From NCBI GenBank assembly GCA_963741525.1, contig CAVUIW010000017.1, forward strand, positions 50,667 to 114,666: a stretch of 64,000 bases of DNA, written 5' to 3'. Made by a program: the position numbers and the translations under genes. Source of the stretch: JANNSX01 sp963741525 (lineage in GTDB: Bacteria; Pseudomonadota; Alphaproteobacteria; Rhizobiales; Hyphomicrobiaceae). The notes below the pieces were generated by a model. It was given only the letters and a program-made list of their open reading frames with translations, was not told where the DNA came from and did no database searches. This document shows positions 32,293 to 42,622 of the stretch, piece after piece. Position 1 is the stretch's first letter; each line of letters begins with the position of its first letter.

Positions 32293-34548
32293 TCACTCGA
32301 ACGCCGGTCCGAACTTGTTCGAGCGCGGGAAGCCCTTGGGCGCGATCAGGCCCGATTGCGCGCGCTGGCCGGCCCAATCCTTCACCTCCGGCCCAGGACA
32401 GCGTGAAGGTGCGGCCCGCCGCGTCGAGCCAGGTGAGGCCGTCCTTCTTCGCAAACACGCGCGCATCGGAAATTCCGCCGTCCTTGTACTTCTGCAGGCG
32501 AATGCCCTTGCCGCGCGTCATCTCGTTGACCTCGGCGAGCGGGAAGATGACGAGCTTCCGGTTCTCGCCGATGACGGCGACCATGTCGCCAGCCGCCGGC
32601 ACGCAGACGGCCGCCTCCTCGGGCTCGCTCAAGTTCAGCACCTGCTTGCCCTTGCGGGTGAGCGCCACCACCTCGGCCTCGGGAACGATGAACCCGTTGG
32701 CCGTCGTCGAGGCGACCAGCAGCTTGCGCTCGGGATCATGCACGAATGACCCGACGATGTCGTGATTGTCCTCGAGATCGACCAGCAGGCGCAGCGGCTC
32801 GCCATGGCCGCGGCCCCCGGGCAAGCTCGCGCAATCGAGCGTGAAGAACTTCCCGTTGGTCGCGAACAGCACGAGCTTGTCGGTGGTCTGCGCATGGATC
32901 GCGCGCTTCAGGCTGTCGCCCTGCTTGAAGTCGAGCTTGCCCAGCTCCTCCTGATGGCCCTTGAGCGCGCGGATCCAACCCTTCTCGGAGAGGATCACCG
33001 TGATCGGCTCCTTCTCGACGAGCGCCTCATCGAGATCGCCGTCGATCTCGGGCGCGTCCGCCAGCACCGAGCGGCGCTTGCCCTCGGGCGTCCCCTTGCC
33101 GAACTTCTCGCGGACGGCCTTCACCTCGTCCGAGATCTTCTCCCACTGCTTCTCGTCCGATTTGAGCAACGCCTTGAGCTGCTCCCTGCTCTTTGGAGAG
33201 ATCGTCGTGCTCGCGCCGGATCTCGATCTCCTGCAGCTTGTTCAGCGCCCGCAGCCGCATGTTGAGGATGGCGTCGGTCTGCACCTCGGTCAGCTTGAAG
33301 CGGCCCATCAGGCGCTGCTTGGGTTCGTCCTCGAAGCGGATGATGCGGATCACCTCGTCGAGGTTCAGATAGGCGATGAGGTAGCCGGCCAGCACCTCGA
33401 GGCGCCGGGCGATCTCGGCGAGCCTGAAGCTCGTGCGGCGAACGAGAACCTGCTGGCGGTGGTCGAGCCATTCGCGCAGCACATCGCGCAGGCCCATCAC
33501 CTTCGGCACCGTGCCCTTCGAGAGCACGTTCATGTTGAGGGGCACGCGCACTTCCAGCTCGGTGACGCGGAAGAGGCTCTCCATCAGCAGCACCGGATCG
33601 ACGGTGCGGCTCTTGGGCTCGAGCACCAGGCGAATATCCTCGGCGCTCTCGTCGCGCACGTCGTCCAGGAACGGCAGCTTCTTGGCCTGCAGCAGCTCGG
33701 CGATCTTTTCGACGAGGCGCGACTTCTGCACCTGATAGGGGATCTCGGTGACGACGATCAGATAGGTGCCGCGCCCGCCCTCCTCCTTGTGCCACTTGGC
33801 GCGCAGGCGGAAAGCGCCCCGGCCGGTCCGATAGGACTCGACCATGCTCTCTTTCGATTCGACGATCAGGCCGCCGGTCGGGAAATCCGGCCCCGGCACC
33901 AGCTCGACGAGCTTTTCCACCGTCGCGTTCGGATGCTTGATGAGATGGAGCGCCGCCTGGCAGAGCTCGTCGATGTTGTGCGGGCGGGATCGAGGTCGCC
34001 ATGCCGACGGCGATGCCGGAGGCGCCATTCGCGAGCAGATGCGGCACGCTGCCGGGCAGAACCGAGGGCTCCTTGCCGGTGCCGTCATAGGTCGGGCGGA
34101 AATCGACGGCGTCCTCGTCGATGCCTTCGAGCAGCGCGGTCGCCAAATCTGTTAGTCGCGCCTCCGTGTAGCGCATGGCCGCCGCATTATCGCCGTCGAT
34201 ATTGCCGAAGTTGCCCTGGCCATCGACCAGGCGGTAGCGGACGGCGAAGTCCTGGGCGAGGCGGACGAGGGCGTCATAGATGGCCTGGTCGCCGTGCGGG
34301 TGGAAGTTGCCCATCACCTCGCCGACGATCTTCGCGCATTTCTTGAAGCCGGCGTCGGGATTGAGCTTCAGTTCCCGCATGGCGTAGAGCAAACGCCTGT
34401 GGACGGGCTTCAGGCCGTCACGCACATCGGGCAGCGCCCGGTGCATGATGGTGGAGAGCGCATAGGAGAGGTAGCGCTCCTCCAGCGCCGTGCGCAGGTT
34501 GACCGGCTCGATGGCCGGCGGCTCGGGCAGAATCGGTGGTTTGCTCAT
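32293..34548 (-). CDS. parC: DNA topoisomerase IV subunit A ParC (three frameshifts)
   Basis: ParC is the DNA-cleaving subunit of topoisomerase IV, partner of ParE (18624-20635). Visible: YLSYALSTIMHRALPDVRDG, LKPVHRRLLYAMRELKLN, the quinolone-determining region MGNFHPHGDQAIYDALVRLA, the catalytic Tyr in MRYTEARLTDLATALLEGID, VLPGSVPHLLANGASGIAVG, and IPPHNIDELCQAALHLI. The long coiled-coil and beta-propeller half ends SNKFGPAFE. About 750 residues. Insertions near 33981, 33191 and 32391 break the frame. Start MSKPPILPEPPAIEP at 34548. Confidence 0.95.
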
Positions 34549-34627
34549 GGGCTTGGGCGTAACTCCAGAGCCATGGGTGGTCTCAAGGGCGAATGCGCCA
34601 CACAGGTGGTGGCTTAAGGAGGGGCGG

Positions 34628-34816
34628 ATGGCCGCGTTGACCGTTGAAATTCCAGAGGATCTGAGGCTTGGCCTGGAGAAGGCCTTTCCCGGCGAGGACC
34701 TGGCGGCGATCGTCCGCGGCATCGTTGCCCGCGAGGTCGAGGCGCGGCGGGACCACGGCGCGGAGGCGCAGTTCCGGAAGATGGCGGTGGAGGCGTTGCT
34801 GAGGGGGAAGGGGTAG
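34628..34816 (+). CDS. Small protein, possibly antitoxin-like
   Basis: 62 residues (MAALTVEIPEDLRLGLEKAF). The opening strand followed by a helix resembles short ribbon-helix-helix or antitoxin N-termini, but no partner toxin gene follows. A perfect AAGGAGG lies 6-12 nt before the ATG, which supports expression. Divergent from parC with 79 bp between the starts. Function unknown. Confidence 0.55.
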   Translation: MAALTVEIPEDLRLGLEKAFPGEDLAAIVRGIVAREVEARRDHGAEAQFRKMAVEALLRGKG

Positions 34817-34990
34817 GGGCGGGAAAAGATCGGCCAAATGATCGGCCAAAACTCAACCCTTCATACTCTAACCCTATGGTACTTTGAGTTCTTTCTAAAG
34901 TTGGGGTTCGGCCAAAAAAACCGACGCAGTGCCAAGCATGTTGGCGGCTTCCCGCTTTTGCCTGCGGTCGTGGTCCGATAGGCTGCCTAG

Positions 34991-35230
34991 ATGCCGATCG
35001 ATCCTGAGATGCTCGAAACTCGCCGCGTGGCCCGCCTGCTCGCCGAGCAGAAGTATCAGAACGGAGCTGGTTGCCTTGGTTTTATCGTGTTCGTTGCTGT
35101 GGCTGTCGCCGCCGACTGGCTCACGGGCGACACGTGGTTCGCATGCGTGCTGGGCGTCGTGATTGCCGTATGGGCGGCCTCGGCTCTGTTTCGCAAGGCC
35201 GTCAGACGCGAGTTGGATCGCGAGGACTAG
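34991..35230 (+). CDS. Small two-helix membrane protein
   Basis: 79 residues. A polar N-terminus (PIDPEMLETRRVARLLAEQK) is followed by two hydrophobic spans (CLGFIVFVAVAVAADWL and FACVLGVVIAVWAASALF) and a basic tail (RKAVRRELDRED). No family recognised and the ribosome binding site is weak. Local GC is lower than average. Confidence 0.5.
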   Translation: MPIDPEMLETRRVARLLAEQKYQNGAGCLGFIVFVAVAVAADWLTGDTWFACVLGVVIAVWAASALFRKAVRRELDRED

Positions 35231-35649
35231 TACCGGCCGACGTAACGATTGACCCGTCCTGCATTTTCTTCCCCCCGTGAGGGGAAAGGCCAAGCGCCTT
35301 GGGCTTAGGCGCGCAGCGGCTAAGTCCTTAGGCGCTTGGGATGGGGGGAGAGATGCGATTACAAAGTCATTTGCTTTCGACCCCCCACCCCACCCTCCCC
35401 CTCAAGGGGGGAGGGGGAAGCGCGACAACCTCGTCACCGGTCGAACCTACATTTGGTCGGTATAACTCACATCGCACGACGGACTTGAGAGCGCCGTTCG
35501 GGATCATCACTAAAGGTCGCATGTCTTCGTCGCGCGAGAGTTTCCAATTCGCCCGCGTCGAGTTCGACCAAATCTTGTTACACAGCAGGATATGTCCGAC
35601 GCGCGAGCCACCAAACTGGCTTTGCGAAGCCGCGTCTGGCCAACCAAAC
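35231..35649. repeat. Intergenic region with two C/G-rich palindromes
   Basis: 419 bp without a gene. At about 35270-35343 an imperfect long inverted repeat has arms AAGCGCCTTGGGCTTAG and CTAAGTCCTTAGGCGCTT flanked by runs of C and G. At about 35394-35414 a CCTCCCCC/GGGGGAGG hairpin of the type common in alphaproteobacterial intergenic DNA occurs. The rest shows nothing recognisable. Confidence 0.65.
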
Positions 35650-36508
35650 TCACCCCCGCCCATGCGCCCAATCCCAGTACAGCGCCCGCGCCTGCTTGGC
35701 GACCGGGCCCGCCTGGAGGTGGCGTTCCTCGATGCGGATGATCGGCGTCACCTTCGAGTGATTGCCGGTCGCGAAGATTTCGTCGGCCGCGAAAAACTCC
35801 TCCGGCCGGATCGAGCGCTCGACGACCTCCTGGCCCGCCGCGCGCAGCAATGACGATCACCCGCTGCCGCGTGATGCCGTTCAGGAACGAGCCGTTCGGA
35901 ATGGGCGTCAGCACGACGCCGTCCTTGACCATGAAGACATTCGAGGTCGCCGTCTCCGCGACGTTGCCCAACAGGTCGAGCACGAGCGCGTTCTGGAAGC
36001 CGCGCGCCTTCGCCTCCATGATGATCTTGCCGCCCATCGGATAGAGGCAGCCGGATTTGGCGTCGGTCGGCGCGCATTCGGCGGAGGGCCGGCGCCACTT
36101 GCCGATAGTCACCGAGAAGCCCTTGGGGTCGATCATCGGCTCCTCGGCAAGAAAGACGAGGAAGCGGGTCGAGGCCGGATCGGGCGGAACATACATGTAG
36201 CCGCCGGCCTCGGACCAATACATCGGACGGATGTAGATGGCCTCCTTGCTCTTGAAGCGCTTCAGGCCGGCCCGGATGATCTTCTCGATGTCCTCGGGCG
36301 CGTGCGTCGGCTCGAGGCCGAGCGCTCCAGCCGAGCGGTTGATGCGCGCCGAATGCAGATCGAGATCGGGGGTGATGCCCTCGAAAAAGCGCGCGCCGTC
36401 GAACACGCTGCATCCGAGGTTGAAACCGTGCGTCTCGGCCGTCACGATGGCCGGCGTGCCGTCGTGCCATTTGCCCTCGAAATAGGTGTAACTCTCGCGC
36501 GCGGCCAT
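35650..36508 (-). CDS. Class IV aminotransferase, branched-chain amino acid aminotransferase type (one frameshift)
   Basis: PLP-dependent fold-type IV transaminase of about 285 residues. Visible: ETHGFNLGCSVFDGARFFEG, the Arg-containing IYIRPMYWSEAGG, the PLP Lys in PTDAKSGCLYPMGG (Lys151), VLDLLGNVAETATSNVFMVK, and after an insertion near 35859 RAAGQEVVERSIRPEEFFAA and DEIFATGNHSKVTPIIRIEE. This pattern fits IlvE-like enzymes of Hyphomicrobiales, which end leucine, isoleucine and valine synthesis; D-amino-acid transaminase or ADC-lyase activity cannot be excluded. Monocistronic. Confidence 0.85.
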
Positions 36509-36577
36509 GCCAGTCTCCTATCGGAAGTGATGCGTCCGAGATTAGGCCGGAGCGCGCCGGAGCTCAATGGCGGCGCG

Positions 36578-37312
36578 TCAATGCACGTTTGCAAAACGCC
36601 GCGGCCGCTCCACCACCTTCTGCTCGATCTCGCGGATGAGCTTGTCGCGGATGGCGGCGGCGAAATCATCGAACGTCTTGGCGGAGACGACGAAGCTGCC
36701 GGGTCCGTAGGCCACCTCGGCGCGATAGTATTTGGCGAGACGGGGGAAATCCGACTCGATGGCAAGGCCATTGACGATGATGCCGGTCGCACCCAACAGT
36801 TCGCGCGCCTCCGGCAGCATGATCGGCGGGCGCGGACCTTCATGCGCCTCGATGCCGTCGCCGGAGACATCGATGACGCGGCGCGGCGCGTTAAGACCCG
36901 AGGTTTCCAGCAGCGCGATCCCCTGCGCGATCGCCGCCCCGATGCCGGTGCCGCCACCGACGCGCTTGTCGAAGAACTCGATTTCACGCGCGAACCGCTC
37001 GGCCGTTGCCTTGCCGTCGATGACCCGCCAGCCCGTGGTGAAGCGCTCGAAGCGGGCATCCGCCCAGAGCAGCAGATTGACGGCGATCTGCGCGTTGGGC
37101 CCGGCCGTGATCGACGCCTGCACTTGCGGATCGCGGAAGGCCGCGGCAAGGCCATCCAGCTGCAGGCGGTACTCGGTGGGATCGACGCTTCCCGAAGAAT
37201 CGACGGCGAGCACGAGCAGGAGGTCGTGGCCGGGGCCGGCCGCGCGAGACGCCGGAGCCGTCATGGCACTGAGAAGGCAAGTGAGCGCCAAGGCCCACGC
37301 TCGCTTCATCAC
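36578..37312 (-). CDS. Exported DUF1194 (VWA-fold) protein
   Basis: 244 residues with a signal peptide (MMKRAWALALTCLLSAMTAP). The mature part starts with a perfect MIDAS motif in LLLVLAVDSSGSVDPTEYRL (DxSxS) and continues FDKRVGGGTGIGAAIAQGIA, RRVIDVSGDGIEAHEGPRPP and NGLAIESDFPRLAKYYRAEV. This is the DUF1194 family, periplasmic VWA-like proteins common in alphaproteobacteria and of unknown function; divalent-metal-dependent binding is likely. Divergent from yebC. Confidence 0.85.
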   Translation of the reverse strand: MMKRAWALALTCLLSAMTAPASRAAGPGHDLLLVLAVDSSGSVDPTEYRLQLDGLAAAFRDPQVQASITAGPNAQIAVNLLLWADARFERFTTGWRVIDGKATAERFAREIEFFDKRVGGGTGIGAAIAQGIALLETSGLNAPRRVIDVSGDGIEAHEGPRPPIMLPEARELLGATGIIVNGLAIESDFPRLAKYYRAEVAYGPGSFVVSAKTFDDFAAAIRDKLIREIEQKVVERPRRFANVH

Positions 37313-37405
37313 TTGGCCACCATTACCCCTGCCCCAGCTGGATTCTTGCCGCCCATCCGCCTATACAATCGCCACTTCCCATCCTCCGCAAGACACGAGC
37401 GCGTC

Positions 37406-38158
37406 ATGGCCGGCCATTCACAATTCAAGAACATCATGCACAAGAAGGGGCGCGTGGACGCGGTGCGCTCCAAGGTGTTCTCCAAGCTGGCCCGCGAAAT
37501 CACTGTCTCGGCCAAGATGGGCACGCCCGACCCCGGCATGAACCCGCGGCTGCGCCTGGCCGTGCAGGCGGCGCGGGCGGAGAACATGCCCAAGGACAAT
37601 ATCGAGCGCGCCATCAAGAAGGCGATCGGGGGCGACGCCGACACTTTCGAGGAGATCCGCTACGAGGGCTATGCGCCGGGCGGCGTCGCCGTCATCGCCG
37701 AAGCGCTGACGGACAATCGCAACCGCACGGGCGCGGCGGTCCGGGCCGTGTTCTCGAAGTACGGCGGCAATCTCGGCGCCACCGGCTCCGTCGGCCACAT
37801 GTTCAACCGCGTCGGCGAGATCGCCTATCCAGCCGCCAAGGCCTCCGCCGACGACATGCTGGAAGCCGGCGATCGAGGCCGGCGCCGACGATGTCGTGAG
37901 CGACGCCAACGGCCATGTCGGTGACCTGCACTTTCGATAGCCTTGGCACCGTCGCGCAGGCGCTGGAAGCCCGCTTCGGCGAGGCGGAGAGCGTGAAAAG
38001 CATCTGGAAGCCGACGCTCACGACCCCCGTCGACGAGGACAAGCGCGCAATCGATCATGAAGCTCATCGCCGCGCTCGACGAGGACGACGACGTGCAGAA
38101 TGTCTATGCGAATTTCGAGGTGTCGGAGGCGGTGCTGGCGAAGCTGACGGCGGCGTAG
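37406..38158 (+). CDS. yebC: YebC/PmpR family DNA-binding regulator (three frameshifts)
   Basis: About 249 residues. Signature MAGHSQFKNIMHKKGRVDAV, KLAREITVSAKMGTPDPGMN, MPKDNIERAIKKAIGG, EEIRYEGYAPGGVAVIAEAL, NLGATGSVGHMF, and at the end ALDEDDDVQNVYANFEVSEA. YebC-type proteins act as transcriptional regulators, and recent work links them to translation of proline stretches. Insertions near 37872, 37920 and 38046 shift the frame three times, returning to the original frame. In many alphaproteobacteria yebC precedes ruvC; here it does not. Confidence 0.93.
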
Positions 38159-38164
38159 CGGACG

Positions 38165-38884
38165 TTACGTTTCCGGTGTCACCACCCGCGTCCCCGCCCA
38201 GCGATCATGGAGCGGATCGAGCCGCCGCGCGATCATGATGGTGGCGATGAGGAACCAGATGAATATCGTCAGCGCCAGGACCTCGGCGATGCTGACCGTG
38301 AAGCCGGCGCCGGAAAACTCGAAGTTCCCTGAAAAAGGTGATCGCACATCGAAGGGCAGGCTCAGCAGCCCCGGCCACCAGAGGACGAGCTGACGCAACA
38401 GCGCCGTGCCGAAGCCGGGAGCATCGTCCACGCCGGCCACCACTTTGAGCCCGGCCGCCCGCCGCCCGAGTGTCGGAGCCGAGCGGCCGTCGGCGAACGC
38501 GCGCCAGAGCATCAGCAGCGGCAGCATCAGCAGATCGAGCGACAGCACGGTCGCGGCGTTGCCGCTTCGATCGAGCAGCTTCGTCCAAGGATCGTCACTC
38601 GATTGGGCTTCGACCTCGAGATAGTGGCCATACTCCAAGCCGAGTAGACCAACGCGGCAGTCTTTCAGGGGGCCAGCGGCAAACTCCTGCGGCACCGTCA
38701 CGCCCGCCGGCGGCACCGCGAGCGACTGGCAATTGACCATGCGGATGAGCCCGTCCGCCTGCAGCCGCCCATCGCTCAACGGGTAGAGCACGAAGGCCGC
38801 GATCTGGATAACCGCCGTCAGCACGATGAAGTCGACTAAGAGCGCGCCCAACCGCCGCCAGAACCCCGCCCGCGTCCATGTCAT
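38165..38884 (-). CDS. RDD family membrane protein
   Basis: 239 residues with about five hydrophobic spans. The RDD signature is at the start (FWRRLGALLVDFIVLTAVIQ) and in the middle (DGRSAPTLGRRAAGLKVVAG), and the tail ends LHDRWAGTRVV, the usual RDD terminus. A large periplasmic insert lies between helices 1 and 2. RDD proteins are thought to be small transporters or membrane regulators; function unknown. Converges on yebC 6 nt away. Confidence 0.85.
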   Translation of the reverse strand: MTWTRAGFWRRLGALLVDFIVLTAVIQIAAFVLYPLSDGRLQADGLIRMVNCQSLAVPPAGVTVPQEFAAGPLKDCRVGLLGLEYGHYLEVEAQSSDDPWTKLLDRSGNAATVLSLDLLMLPLLMLWRAFADGRSAPTLGRRAAGLKVVAGVDDAPGFGTALLRQLVLWWPGLLSLPFDVRSPFSGNFEFSGAGFTVSIAEVLALTIFIWFLIATIMIARRLDPLHDRWAGTRVVTPET

Positions 38885-38931
38885 CGCTCAGCTCCCCGTG
38901 ATCGGCCGACTATAGCTGGGCTTTGCTGGAC

Positions 38932-39250
38932 ATGGGAGGCCATCGCTTGATCCGCAATCTGATTGCTGATAGTTGCGCGGGCCCAATCAGAATTGGAGGC
39001 GTGTCATGGCTAAGAACATCCGCAATCACGATCACCTGCCGAGCTTTTGAGACCTCGAGCAAACGCCGCAGGTCCTTCCCATCTGAAGCAAAAGTCAAAC
39101 GCGGCGACCGGGTCGTGCACGGCAATGTCGAGCTGTTCGAGAAGCTCGGCCGGAACGACCTTTGCCCCTGTGGCTCCGGCCATCGGTTTCAAGCGTTGCT
39201 GCTGGAACAGCGGCAGATATGACGGCTCCGAACGGGACCACTACTTTTAG
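38932..39250 (+). CDS. SEC-C motif protein (start uncertain, one frameshift)
   Basis: The C-terminus encodes a zinc-binding SEC-C motif: KLGRNDLCPCGSGHRF followed, after one extra base near 39189, by KRCCWNSGRYDG, completing the CxC...CC pattern. The preceding ~60 codons (SKRRRSFPSEAKVKRGDRVV, HGNVELFEKLG) are open but I do not recognise them, and several alternative starts exist. SEC-C motifs are found in SecA tails and in many small proteins. The N-terminal part may be degenerate. Confidence 0.4.
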
Positions 39251-39310
39251 ATCGAAATGATCATCACTCCGGGCTGGACATGCAGCGCGCATAACCGGCC
39301 CGGAGCAGCA

Positions 39311-41736
39311 CTACCCCCTGATCTCACCGCCCGTCTGGCGCTTCACCTCGCCGGCGATCTTCTGCGCCACCTGCTCGATCTCGGGATCGGTCAGCGTCCG
39401 CTCCTTGGGGCTCAGCGTCACCTCGATGGCGATCGACTTCTTGTCCGCGCCTAGGGAGGCCCCCTCGAACACATCGAACACGTTGACTTGGGAGATGAGC
39501 TTCCGGTCGACGCTCTCGGCGGCCTTCACGACATCGGCGGCGGCGACATCGCGGCCGACGACGAAGGCGAAGTCGCGACGGACGGGTTGCAGATCGCCCG
39601 CCTCGAAGGCAGGCTTCGCCTTGCGCCTTCTTTTTCGGCTGCGGCAGCGCATCGAGGAACACCTCGAACGCGACGGCCGACTGATCGATGTCGAAGACTT
39701 TCAGCACGCTCGGATGCAACTCGCCGAAATGAGCGAGCGCGATCTTGGGGCCGAGCCGGATCGTGCCGGAGCGTCCCGGATGGAACCAGGCCGGCGCATC
39801 GCGCGTCACCATCAGCCGGTTGGCGTCGAGACCGAGGGCGGCGATGAGGGCGGCGGCATCGGACTTCGCATCGAAGAGACCGGCATCCTGCGAGCCGCTC
39901 CAGTGCCGGCCGGCGCCGCCGAGGCGCGACAGCCCCGTCCGGACTCCGGCGGCGGCGAAATACTGCTCCTCCGGCCTGATGCCGCGATAGGCCTGGCCGA
40001 CCTCGAAGAGGCCGATATCGGACTGGCTGCGATCTAGATTGCGCTGCGCCGCCGCGATGAGCCCCGGCAGCAGGCTCGGCCGCATGCTGGTCATTTCCGA
40101 GGAGATCGGATTGGCGAGATCGAGCGCTTCCGCGCCGCCGCCGAACAGCTTCGCCTGACCCGACGTGATGAAGCTCCAGGTGATGGCTTCGACGAGCCCG
40201 CGCCCAGCGAGCACGCGGCGCGCGCGGCGGACGCGCTTCTGCGTCTCGGTCAGCACGGCGCGCGCGACGCCCCGCCCGCGCGGCAACGGCGTGAACGGCA
40301 CCTGGTCGATGCCGACGATCCTGACGACCTCCTCGACGAGATCGGCCGCGCCGTGCACGTCCGGCCGCCAGCTCGGCACGGCGACCTCGAGCATTGCGCC
40401 CTTGGGCTTCGAGGCGAAGCCGAGCGCCTCGAGGATACGTGTCACTTCCTTGTTTTCCGTCTCGAGGCCGGCGAGCTTCCGGACCCGCGCCGGATCGAAG
40501 CCGACGACGAGCTTGCGCTTTCAGGAATCTTGCCGGCGGTGAGCGGCTTGCTCGGCGTGCCACCGCACAGGTTCAGGATCATCTCCGTGCCGAGGGCGAC
40601 GCCGACGGGAACAGACGACGGATCGATGCCGCGCTCGAAGCGGTAGCGCGCGTCGGAGTTGATGCCCATCCGGCGGCCGGTGGTTGCCGTGCGCACGGGA
40701 TCGAAATAGGCGCTCTCGATGAGGACGTTCGTCGTTGTCTCGGAGCAGCCCGTGCTCTCCCCGCCGATGATGCCGCCAAGGCCGAGCACGCCCGAGTCAT
40801 CGGCGATGACGGTCATCGTCTCATCGACCTCGTAGGTCTTGCCATCGAGCGCGAGGAAGCTCTCGCACGCTTTGCCGAAGCGGGCGTGGATCGTGCCTTT
40901 CAGCTTGTCGGCGTCGTAGACGTGCAGCGGGCGGGCGCGGTCGAAGGTGATGTAGTTGGTGATGTCGACGAGCGTGCTGATCGGGCGCAAGCCGATGGCC
41001 TTCAGCCGCTGCTGCAGCCAGGCGGGCGAGGGCCCGTTCTTGACGCCCCTGATGGTAGAGTCCGCCGAAGACCGGGCAGGCCACCTCATCGCCCTTCGGG
41101 AATTTGAGATCGATCGGCACCGGGCAATCGAACTTGCCCTCGCCCGTCCAGCCGCGCGTCTCAGGCTTGAGCAAGCCGAGCCCAGCCGCCGCCAGATCGC
41201 GCGCGACGCCCCGCACGCCCAGCGCATCCGGCCGGTTCGGCGTCACCTTGATCTCGATGACCGGATCATCGAGCCCCATGACATCGACGTAGCGCTTGCC
41301 GAGCTGATCGGCGAATTTCGCATCGAGCTCGATGATGCCGTCGTGCTCGTTGGAGAGCTCGAGCTCGCGCTCCGAGCAGAGCATGCCGTTCGAGACGACG
41401 CCGCGCACGGGCTTGGCTTCCAGCGTCAGGCCGGTGCCGGGGATGAAGGTGCCCATCGGGCGCGAATACGCCGATCATGCCGGTCCGCGCGTTGGGCGCG
41501 CCGCAGACGACCTCCAACACGCCCTTGCCGGTATCGACCTGGCAGACGCGGAGCTTGTCGGCGTTGGGGTGCTGCTTGGCCTCGACGACGCGGGCGATCG
41601 TGAAGGCCTTGAGCTTCGCCGCCGGATTCTCGACGCCTTCGACCTCGAGGCCGATGGAGGAGAGCGTATCGGCGAGCTTCTCGACGGGCGTGTCCGTCTC
41701 GAGATGATCGCGGAGCCAGGCGAGGGTGAATTTCAT
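39311..41736 (-). CDS. pheT: Phenylalanine-tRNA ligase beta subunit PheT (four frameshifts)
   Basis: About 807 residues, the normal size. In order: MKFTLAWLRDHLETDTPVEK, the tRNA-binding OB fold (RVVEAKQHPNADKLRVCQVD), MGTFIPGTGLTLEAKPVRGV, the B3/B4 editing domain (NGPSPAWLQQRLKAIGLRPI, STLVDITNYITFD, GLGGIIGGESTGCSETTTNV), the B5 domain, and the C-terminal FDX-ACB domain (FEAGDLQPVRRDFAFVVGRD). Three insertions (about 41457, 41057 and 39624) and one deletion (about 40521) disturb the frame. pheS is not immediately upstream; the next minus-strand gene upstream is a histidine phosphatase. A hairpin sits just before the start codon. Confidence 0.95.
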
Positions 41737-41740
41737 GGGC

Positions 41741-41763
41741 GGTGTCCGTTCTAATCGGACACC
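41741..41763 (-). promoter_or_regulatory. Hairpin in the pheT leader
   Basis: GGTGTCCG (41741-41748) pairs perfectly with CGGACACC (41756-41763) around a 7 nt loop, ending 4 nt before the pheT ATG (41736). There is no T tract. It could mask or present the translation start or be a repeat remnant. Confidence 0.5.
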
Positions 41764-41825
41764 ACCTAGCCCAGCCCCCCCTGCTTGTCTACGCGCTCAT
41801 CTACGAGCACAAACAGCCCGTTCCC

Positions 41826-42473
41826 TCACGGGCCCACACGCCACTGATCCGACTTGACGCGGCCGATCAATTTCCAGCCACCGGCGCCATCCGGCTTCAC
41901 GATCACCGCCTCGCCCTCCTTGAGATAGCCGGCGCCGAACACTTCGCCGGCCGTGCCATGGCTCACGAAGATCGAGTTGGTGCCGGGCAAGGGAAGAATC
42001 TTGGCGATGTTGCCCATGTGCTTCCAGCGCTTGGCCTCATCCGGATGGGTCTCCGGGTTTTCGCCGGTCAGGCGCAGGCCCATATCGCGCTCGTCGCGGC
42101 CGAAGGCGAGCCAGGCCGTGTCAACGCAGCGGCAATAGGGGCTGGCGCGCACGATGCCGAGCGGAATCTCGAGCTCCCGGAAGGCCTCGCCCATGGCCTT
42201 GGATTGTTCGATGCCCTCCTTCGAGAGATTGCGCTGGGTGGCGCAGTTGTCGAGGGTCGAGTCGTCGGGATCGGCGTAGTTGGGCGTCAGAGCGTGGCGG
42301 AAGAAGAGCAGATAGCCACCCTTGCGCAGTTCGCCGAGCAATCCCAAGTCGATCGGCGGATTGGCCGGCGGCTCGGCGGCAGCGGGCGTCTCTGTGGTGG
42401 TTTGGGCGGCAGCCTGCGTGGCCCCGGAAACGGCCATCGCGAACAACGTCAGCATCAGAATCGGCAATCGCAT
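41826..42473 (-). CDS. Exported histidine phosphatase superfamily protein
   Basis: About 215 residues. A signal peptide (MRLPILMLTLFAMAVSGATQ) precedes a phosphoglycerate-mutase-like fold: YLLFFRHALTPNYAD (catalytic RHA in place of RHG), NLSKEGIEQSKAMGEAFREL, VRASPYCRCVDTAWLAFG and the second His in NSIFVSHGTAGEVFGAGYLK. The family includes SixA and phytase-type phosphatases; being exported, it is likelier to act on periplasmic phosphate esters. Start ATG 42473 gives a clean signal peptide. Confidence 0.82.
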   Translation of the reverse strand: MRLPILMLTLFAMAVSGATQAAAQTTTETPAAAEPPANPPIDLGLLGELRKGGYLLFFRHALTPNYADPDDSTLDNCATQRNLSKEGIEQSKAMGEAFRELEIPLGIVRASPYCRCVDTAWLAFGRDERDMGLRLTGENPETHPDEAKRWKHMGNIAKILPLPGTNSIFVSHGTAGEVFGAGYLKEGEAVIVKPDGAGGWKLIGRVKSDQWRVGP

Positions 42474-42622
42474 GGGGCACCTTCCGGTTTGGGCGGCACC
42501 ATGGTGCACTCAGACCGGGTCCAGGGAAGTCAAAACGCCGTGACGGCACTGTTAACCTTTCGCTAACCCGACACAACTTAGCCTCCCCGGCGATTAACCT
42601 GCGCGCCCAAGGGAGGCAAACC

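Noticed and set aside
35762..37924. A 720-codon plus-strand open frame ending in the yebC gene
   Set aside because: It is antisense to the ilvE-like and DUF1194 genes and only its last part is the real YebC frame; the ATG at 37406 is the YebC start.
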